Source: Hemicordylus capensis | Taxonomy: Eukaryota > Chordata > Lepidosauria > Squamata > Cordylidae | Direction of reading: 5' to 3' | Length of the DNA: 64,000 bases | Assembly: GCF_027244095.1 (NCBI RefSeq) | Contig: NC_069669.1 | Span: 5,544,501 to 5,608,500, forward strand | Shown: piece after piece, positions 51,306 through 64,000 of the stretch | Numbering within the stretch: position 1 is the first letter of the stretch | How the letters are laid out: each line of letters starts with the position of its first letter | The notes under the pieces: generated by a model | What the model was told of the DNA's origin: nothing | Seen by the model: the letters and a program-made list of their open reading frames with translations, nothing else | The model's database searches: none | Program-made: the position numbers and the translations under genes

Positions 51306-52469
51306 TCAGTCCCTCCAACGGTGTCCACACTGGAGGCTGCAGCACTTGTAGAAGGTGGTCATGGGCTCATCAGCCGAGCGTGTCTGCAGCTGCATGAAGT
51401 AGGCTCGCGGATGCTCGCACTTGGGACACGGCTCTGGAAGGGAAGGAAGGCCAGGTTGGTCCCTCTCACCAGCACACAGGGAGCTGCCTTTTACCGAGGC
51501 AGACCATCTACTTGAATATCGCTTAAGCTGACTGGCAGCAGCTCTCCCAGCCCTATCTGGAGGCACTGCCAAGGAGTGAACCTGGGACGCAAACAGGAAG
51601 GTGCTCTTCCACTGAACTACAGCTCCATCCCCAAAGGAGAATATCTTATAGTACTCACATGTAGTCTCCTGTATTCCCTCTAACAGGGATTCCCAGATGC
51701 TGTGGACTACAACTCCCATAATCCCCAAGCAAAGGCAATTGCAAATTCAAACAAGGGTGGACACTGCTTAGCAAAAGGGGCCACTCGCGCTACTTGCTGC
51801 TGGCAGGCCAGTTCTGCTACCCTCCCGCAGCCAGGTACAGGAAAAGTCCTCTATGGGCCCCCCTTGCGCTGCTGCTCCTCCGGCAAGCAACCGGGCCACG
51901 CCCACCCCAGCAAACGCCCTCCCTCGCTTCCCCTGGGGAGGCTGCTGATGCCGTCACTTCCGCCGCCCGCCTGCGGGACCTCTACCTCCCGAAAAGTCCA
52001 TGGGAGCCGCGCTGCCTGCAGGCTGTCCACTGGTCAGGTAGAGCTGTGCGGCCAAGCTCTACCTGACGAGTGGACAGCCTGCAGGCGGCACGCGGGCGAG
52101 AGGAGTCCGTGGAGCACCGGGAAGCGGGGACAGCGCCACCCGGGGCAGCCCGGCGGCCGGGACAGACCTGCAGTAGAGTCCACGTTTTCCCAGGCGGCGG
52201 CTCCGCCCAGCACGTCGTCCACCTCCTTCAGCGCCGGGTAGCGCCTGCTGGTCACCTGGCAACGGGAGAGAGAGAGAGAGAGAGAGAGAGCTGAGCGAGC
52301 CGGAGACCGGAAGCGGCAGTAGGAAGGGGCCGGAAGTGATGCCAGCGGCCCTACGCACCTTGCGCGTGACGTTGCGCACGTAGGGGCAGGTGGTGCAGGC
52401 GAAGCGGTGGCACCGCGCGCCCTCCTCGGCCACCAGCACGTTCCCGCAGGCTGGGCAGAAGAGCAGCAT
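51306..52469 (-). CDS. POLR3K: POLR3K (RPC10/RPC11), RNA polymerase III subunit, complete
   Basis: Small Pol III subunit for RNA 3' cleavage, termination and reinitiation. Exons in transcript order: 52469-52359, 52255-52168, 51433-51306; total 327 nt, 108 aa, identical in length to human. The N-terminal zinc ribbon uses C5, C8, C25 and C28. The linker [18 protein letters not shown] is conserved. The TFIIS-like C-terminal ribbon begins CPKC at 69-72 and ends QCGHRWRD. The acidic cleavage hairpin RSADEP has D88 and E89. Intron 1 is only 103 bp and contains a GA run. Intron 2 (51434-52167) carries a SINE/MITE composite and a 73-bp palindrome. The gene is head-to-head with SNRNP25 and convergent with GTF3C1, another Pol III factor. 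Confidence 0.98.
51481..51830 (-). mobile_element. 5S/tRNA composite SINE interrupted by a MITE fragment
   Basis: The body (GCTGCCTTTTACCGAGGCAG...), the tRNA-like head (the reverse complement has GAGCTGTAGTTCAGTGG with box-B-like AGGTTCACTCC) and the 5S-like part (TGGACACTGCTTAGC) are all present. At about 51673-51727 half of the MITE family of 33712-33846 (CCCTCTAACAGGGATTCCC...CCATAATCCCC) has landed in the 5S-like part. This copy keeps the tRNA section clearer than others. Lies in POLR3K intron 2. Confidence 0.75.
52014..52086. repeat. 73-bp near-perfect palindrome
   Basis: The left arm GCCTGCAGGCTGTCCACT-GGTCAGGTAGAGCT and its reverse complement on the right (AGCTCTACCTGAC-GAGTGGACAGCCTGCAGGC) face each other across a loop of a few bases. 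Only one or two mismatches per arm are seen. It lies in POLR3K intron 2, 82 bp from exon 2. No other copy is in the window. Confidence 0.85.
52266..52290. repeat. (GA)n microsatellite in POLR3K intron 1
   Basis: About 12 GA units. On the transcribed minus strand this is a CT tract directly before the intron-1 acceptor (…CCCGTTGCCAG), so it serves as a long polypyrimidine tract. Confidence 0.9.
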
Positions 52470-52536
52470 CGCTGCGCCGCAGCTTCCTCCTCCGGAGGAC
52501 CGAGACCCTCTCTCCGCTTCGGGCTCTCTGCGCAAG
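52470..52536. promoter_or_regulatory. Bidirectional promoter POLR3K/SNRNP25
   Basis: Only 67 bp separate the two start codons (POLR3K ATG at 52469, SNRNP25 ATG at 52537), inside a CpG-rich block running from about 52100 to 52870. ETS-type CCGGAAG motifs lie at 52307-52313 and 52331-52337, within POLR3K intron 1. No TATA box. The two transcripts' 5' ends probably overlap or abut. Confidence 0.8.
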
Positions 52537-54839
52537 ATGGCGGAGGAGGCGGTGACGCAGGAGGAGGAGGAGGATCAGGATCAGGAGGAGGCGCACGCGG
52601 AAGTGCTGGCGCGGTGGCAGGCGGCGCTGGCGCGGCTCGTGAGGGATCCGCTGCTCTGCGATCTCCCCGCCCAGGTGGGTGTGGCCGGGAAGGCGAGAGG
52701 GGGCGGGGCTGGGGGCGGGGCGGCCGCTCACTGTCTCATTCTGCGGTTCCCGCCCACAGGTGACCCCCGAGGAGATCAGCTCGCAGGTGGCCCTGGAGTA
52801 CGGCCAGGCCATGACGGTGCGCGTGCGCAGAGGAGACGCCCCCCAGGCGCCCAGGCGTGAGTGGACGGAGGCGGAGGCTCCTGAGCGCGTGCAGAGGGCG
52901 CCCTTTCTCCCTCTCTCTCTCCTGCTCTGAATGGACTAGTGCTGCACCCCTGCGCTCAGTGCAGGCAAAGGGTGCTGTGGCGGCGGCCAGTTGGCGGCCA
53001 AGCCTCCAATAGACTCCCTAGGGGACACGCACTAGGCTTCCTTGTCTCCCCCCCATCTCCTTGGGGTTCCTGCTCCTCTGAACACAGCTTGCTGTGGTTG
53101 CTCATGGCAGAGGAGTGACCGTGTTTGTCCTGGTAGGCCATTGCTGGGTGGGGGATGGCACAAGGCAGCCATGACAGTGGTTGCCGTCTCCTTTTCTCTC
53201 AGCTGTGGTGGTGGTGCAGAACGCCAGTGTCCTGGACTTGAAGAAAGCCATCCAGCGGTTTGTGCAGCTGAAGCAGGAGCGAGAAGGGGGCATCCAGCAT
53301 ATCAGCTGGTAAGTCAAGCAGTTCCCACCCTAGGGGAGGAGCACTGGACTTGTGGCAGCAAGCATGAATTGTCCCCTTTGCTAATCAGGGGGTGCCCTGG
53401 TTTGCATTTGAATGGGAGATTACATGTGTCAGTACTATAAGAAGCGGGCCAGTCAGCACTGGGAAGAGTATCTGCCTGCTTGCACATAGACAGTTCCAAG
53501 TTCCCTCGCTGGCAGCATCTCCAGATAGGGCTAAGAGAGACTCCTGCCTGTGACCTTGGAGAAGCCACTGCCAGTCTGTGTAGACAATCCTGAGCTAGAT
53601 GCAACAATGGTCTGACTTGGCATATGGCAGCTTCTTATTTTCCTATGTACCCCCAACCTCCCCTGAGGCTAAGGGCAACAGGGCAGCCCTTAGCAGGCAG
53701 CCCAAGGAATGTCTCTGCTGAAACGCCACACTTTGGATGGAACTGGTCTGAGCTTCATGGCCTCGGGGTTGAGAGCAGAGGGAAGGGCAGCAGTTCTGCT
53801 CTTTCTCTCCCCTACTAACTAAGCAAAGAAGTACCTTTTTACAGTAGTGATTCTCTACTTAGCAGGGGGGAGTAACTGGCCCTATCCACCCCCCAGCCCA
53901 ACATTCCTACAGTGGCTGTTGCTGGGATTTATCTTTTGTTTCTCTTTTAGATTGTGAGCCCTTTGGGGGCAGGGAGCTATTTTTATTTATTTATATCTAT
54001 GTAAGCCGCTTTGGGCACACTTGCTAAAAAGCATGTTCATATTTGTATTTGTATACCTCATATCACAACGCTTGCAGGAAGTACGTGTGGCGGACATACA
54101 GCTTAACCTTTGGTGGAGAGAAGCTGACAGATGATCAGAAGAAGCTGAGAGAGTGAGTTACCAGCAGGCTTTGACTAGTTTCAGTAGCCTAAGTGTGCCA
54201 GTTTGGAGCAGATCCTCCAGGGCAACTCAACAACTGGGATCTATGTGGGCGGTGTGGGGCACTGTGAGAGGGCAGGGGGCTGAAAACCAGCCACGTTGAG
54301 GCTTGGTGAGCAAAAACTGCCTCATTGCAGGACACAGCCCAAAACTGCGGTTTCCCCTTTACTTGGTTTTTTATGATGAGGGCCACCCTGGAAACTTTTA
54401 CTTGAAGGGCAGGATAGAGATCTGTAAATAACTCAAATGTGGCGTAACAGCCACCTAGGACTCTCATAAGAAAATAAGAGCAGCCCTGCTGGATCAGGCC
54501 CAAGGCCTATCTGGTGCAGCATCCTGTTTCCCACAGTGGCCCACCAGATGCTGCTGGAAGCCTACAGGCTGCTGTTACTCCCCTGCAACTGGTACTCAGA
54601 GGCATCCTGTTGGGAAGAAACTCTTCTGGGAAGCTGAGAGGGTGGACCTGGCACAGGCTGTGGCCTGGGGAGGAGGAAGGAGTTGGGGAGCAGCATACGG
54701 CAGGCCCTTGGCCCAGGGGTCAGCTAGAAAGGCGAGCTGCTACGAAGTGTGTCAGACATGCAATATCTGCTGTGCTCCTTTTAGGTACGGCATCCGTAAT
54801 CGGGATGAAGTCAGCTTCGTAAAAAAGCTTCGGAAGTGA
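52537..54839 (+). CDS. SNRNP25: SNRNP25, U11/U12 snRNP 25K protein, complete
   Basis: Ubiquitin-fold component of the U11 snRNP in the minor (U12) spliceosome; nuclear. Exons: 52537-52674, 52760-52856, 53203-53308, 54078-54152, 54785-54839; total 471 nt, 156 aa, phases consistent. The start has a good context (AAGATGG). The frame is open upstream, but no other ATG is nearer. Conserved stretches: DPLLCDLPAQV, ALEYGQAMTVRV, VVVVQNASVLDLKKAI, KQEREGGIQHISW, YGIRNRDEVSFVKKLRK. The N-terminal 30 residues are Glu-rich (QEEEEDQDQEE) and make it longer than the 123-aa human form I remember. Head-to-head with POLR3K; introns 3 and 4 hold repeats. Confidence 0.97.
53345..53646 (+). mobile_element. 5S/tRNA composite SINE, full length
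   Basis: Begins TGTGGCAGCAAGCATGAATT, with 5S-like GCTAATCAGGGGG and GAATGGGAGATTAC, tRNA-related GGGAAGAGTATCTGCC...GTTCCAAGTTCCC, and body ending GGCAGCTTCTTATTTTCC. Lies in SNRNP25 intron 3. Confidence 0.82.
53818..54047 (+). mobile_element. Interspersed repeat (same family as 37253-37503)
   Basis: ACTAAGCAAAGAAGTACC, GCAGGGGGGAGTAACTGGCC, GATTGTGAGCCCTTTGGGGG and the end TGTAAGCCGCTTTGGG match the copy at 37253. Ends about 30 bp before SNRNP25 exon 4. Confidence 0.65.
54153..54784. other. SNRNP25 intron 4
   Basis: Contains a common repeat-like stretch at about 54478-54580 (AGAGCAGCCCTGCTGGATCAGG, GCATCCTGTTTCCCACAGTGG). Nothing else recognised. Confidence 0.5.
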
Positions 54840-55835
54840 GCTGCAGGCAAGTCTTCCTGTCTGGGTCTTCCCGTAGCCAGATCTGGCCTCACTCTTGGCT
54901 GCCCTCTCCAACTCTCAGCTATGGGCAGGAGACAGCTGCCTCCCCCTTGGCTACCTGCCCTCTTCTTCACTGAGAAGGTGATTGGGCAGAGGAAAGTAGT
55001 TGAGCTAGACAGAGTTCCCCTGTGGCAGCCTGGTGCCAGAGCTCTGCTTTGCAAGAAGGCCAGTATCCTTGGATCCCAGAGGGGAAGTGCGAGGAGCCTC
55101 CTACTCCCACCCCTGCCAAGCCTGCCTCCTGGTGGGCAGAGCAGAGAAAATACCAGGGAGATGCAGGACCACCTGAGAGATGCAGGACCACCTTGCCAAA
55201 AGGAGACCACTAGGATAGCTTCCCAAGCCCAAAGTAGGAGGCCTTTTTGTCGTAGTTTGAATGAACACTTGGCGGCCTTTTTGAGGCCAGAAGGCTTTGC
55301 TGGCCTCTGTAGCAACAGGTGGTGGCTGCCTGTGCCTGGGAAGAGAGGGGTTGCATTTGGGAGTCTTTGGCCATGACTCTGTCTATAAGTGGCATGATTT
55401 TGCTTACAGGTGATGGTCGTTGTGGCCTTTGGAGGACCAATCTGGCCCTGCTTTGCATTTCCAGTTGGAAGGAGGCCCATCTCTTGACAGACACCGCTGC
55501 AAAGAAGGGAGCGTAGAGGCACTGCAAGCCTGCCCTGGCTCTCTACTGGCAGGATCTTGAGTTAACCACTAGGCTTTTGTCAGAAACGGGGGGGTATAGA
55601 GACATACCCCAAGCCTATGCAGGTGTAAACCACCAGCCCTCCCTGAGTAGAACTGGAGAAATGGCATCTAGAAAGGGATTGGTTGCCTGGAGAGCAATAG
55701 ACGTGGGTAGCAGCACTGGAGAAACGTGAGAAGCAGCCCAAGCCTCCAAGCAGTCAGTTTTTAGCCTTAACTTGACAATACCGAAGGTGCCGTTTTGTAA
55801 CCATTGGCTTTCCAATAAAGTGTTGAGTCTGGTAA
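54840..55835 (+). other. SNRNP25: SNRNP25 3' UTR with AATAAA at 55814-55819
   Basis: From the stop codon (TGA 54837-54839) to a canonical AATAAA at 55814-55819 followed by a GT-rich element (TGTTGTGTTGTCC). This gives a 3' UTR of roughly 1 kb. Open frames inside it show no family resemblance. Confidence 0.65.
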
Positions 55836-56113
55836 GAGGCTGTTGTGTTGTCCTGTCCCTGCCCCAGCCTAAACACTACAAGTTCTAGAGGAAAACAAGT
55901 TTGAAAGCACACACTATCTACTGGTAGATGTGTTCCCGATACCAAGTATCCCTAAACTTTAACTGTAGCCCTGAAGTTTCCTGGGCTTTTGAATGAGCTG
56001 TGTAGCATTGAATTTGCTAGAGATCTACTCTCCCCTACCTTGGACCGCACAACCCTGGACAGCCAGAAATTCCCAAGAGGTTTTGAAAATGTAGCTAAAA
56101 CGCTACCTGTGTG

Positions 56114-56119
56114 TTTAAT
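56114..56119 (-). terminator. RHBDF1: Candidate RHBDF1 polyadenylation signal ATTAAA
   Basis: The minus strand reads ATTAAA about 220 bp after the RHBDF1 stop codon. No AATAAA on the minus strand is nearer. This would leave about 290 bp between the convergent SNRNP25 and RHBDF1 signals. Confidence 0.4.
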
Positions 56120-56336
56120 CACCACCAGGGCAACAAGTAATAAATCTCGTTAAAAAGGCCATTTTGAAACTAGCGTAATAAAAACATGGCAGCAGAAAAA
56201 GTTTCAGAAAAATTGAACAAGGCACAGATGTGTGTGCAGAAAATGTCCCAGCTGCTGGGCTAAGGTGGGGCAAGATTTATGCTGGAGGCTCCGGAGGGGA
56301 AGAGGAGGAAGCCACTGCCGCCGCCGCCCGAACTCC

Positions 56337-63454
<7,118 letters not shown>

Positions 63455-63751
63455 CTGCCACAAGGAGAGGCCTCTGGTCAGGGGGCGCTCCTCAAGGCCA
63501 CGCAGCCCTGCAAGGATTGGGAGGCTGCCTGGCCTCAGGAGCGGACAGGGACAGGAGAGGAGAGGAGCCCATGAAGCCACAGAGGAGCCCCAAAGGAGAT
63601 GCCCCCCTCCTGCCATATGTTGCAAAATGAATTTCATAAAGGGTTAGAGGAGGATCCGGAAGCCCGTAGCAGCTTTGCATGCAAAAGGGCCCAGGCCCAA
63701 TACGATGTCGTTATAGTCTTCCTTCTACTTTGTTTTAAACCAACTTCAGGG

Positions 63752-63890
63752 CAGCTAACGCCATGACACACCTGGCAGCATCTCTAGACAGGACTTGGAA
63801 AGAGTCCCTGCCTGAGACTACTGGCAGTCAGTGCAAGCAATACTGAGCTCGATGGACCAGGAGCTTGACTCGGCATGGCAGCTTACCGTG
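63752..63890 (+). mobile_element. 5S/tRNA SINE body fragment
   Basis: CTGGCAGCATCTCTAGACAGG, ACTGGCAGTCAGTGCAAGCA, TACTGAGCTCGATGGACC and GGCATGGCAGCTTACC match the shared 3' body. The 5' head is missing. Lies in the RHBDF1 intron at the right edge; the upstream exons are outside the window. Confidence 0.7.
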
Positions 63891-64000
63891 TTCATCAGGA
63901 GCAGCCATAGACCACTGGCAGAGCCCCTGCCATGAGTACCCAGAGTGTGAGACAAGAGGGGGCAGTTGCCCCTGCCCCCAGATTGAGCCAGTTCCCATTG

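Overview
The window is vertebrate nuclear DNA, most likely from a squamate reptile (lizard or snake). It has multi-exon genes with GT-AG introns. Its repeats are of kinds I associate with squamate genomes: tRNA-derived SINEs ending in an 'ACAGGGTTGTTGTGAGGA'-like body, a composite 5S-rRNA/tRNA SINE, short hAT-type MITEs and a non-LTR LINE with a C-terminal zinc knuckle. The repeat-family names and the squamate call rest on memory, not a search. No retroviral element, CRISPR array or bacterial-type operon was seen.

Layout. (1) 1-21083, minus strand: the 5' part of KATNIP (KIAA0556, katanin-interacting ciliary protein). Eleven exons are firm and two tentative, separated by long repeat-filled introns, and the gene runs off the left edge. 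(2) 21840-22660: a CpG-rich divergent promoter shared by KATNIP and GTF3C1. It holds a perfect RFX X-box read in the KATNIP direction. (3) 22428-50611, plus strand: a complete GTF3C1 (TFIIIC220). All 37 coding exons join in phase to 2126 codons plus a stop. (4) 51306-52469, minus strand: POLR3K, complete, 3 exons, 108 aa. (5) 52537-55819, plus strand: SNRNP25, complete, 5 exons, 156 aa, head-to-head with POLR3K with 67 bp between start codons. (6) 56114-63454, minus strand: RHBDF1 (iRhom1), the last 14 coding exons (702 residues). The N-terminal exons lie beyond 64000.

How they fit together. GTF3C1 and POLR3K both serve RNA polymerase III: TFIIIC box-B binding and the Pol III RNA-cleavage/termination subunit. 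Their 3' ends converge within 0.75 kb. SNRNP25 belongs to the U11/U12 minor spliceosome, KATNIP to cilia/microtubules and RHBDF1 to ADAM17/EGFR-ligand trafficking. In human, KATNIP-GTF3C1 (16p12.1) and POLR3K-SNRNP25-RHBDF1 (16p13.3, next to alpha-globin) are far apart, so this window joins two human-separated synteny blocks. I see no previously undescribed multi-gene system. The most interesting points are the synteny junction, the promoter X-box, a tandem duplication in a GTF3C1 exon whose second copy is read in another frame, a GC-AG intron, a 73-bp near-perfect palindrome in POLR3K, a long inverted repeat in a GTF3C1 intron, and nested MITE/SINE insertions.
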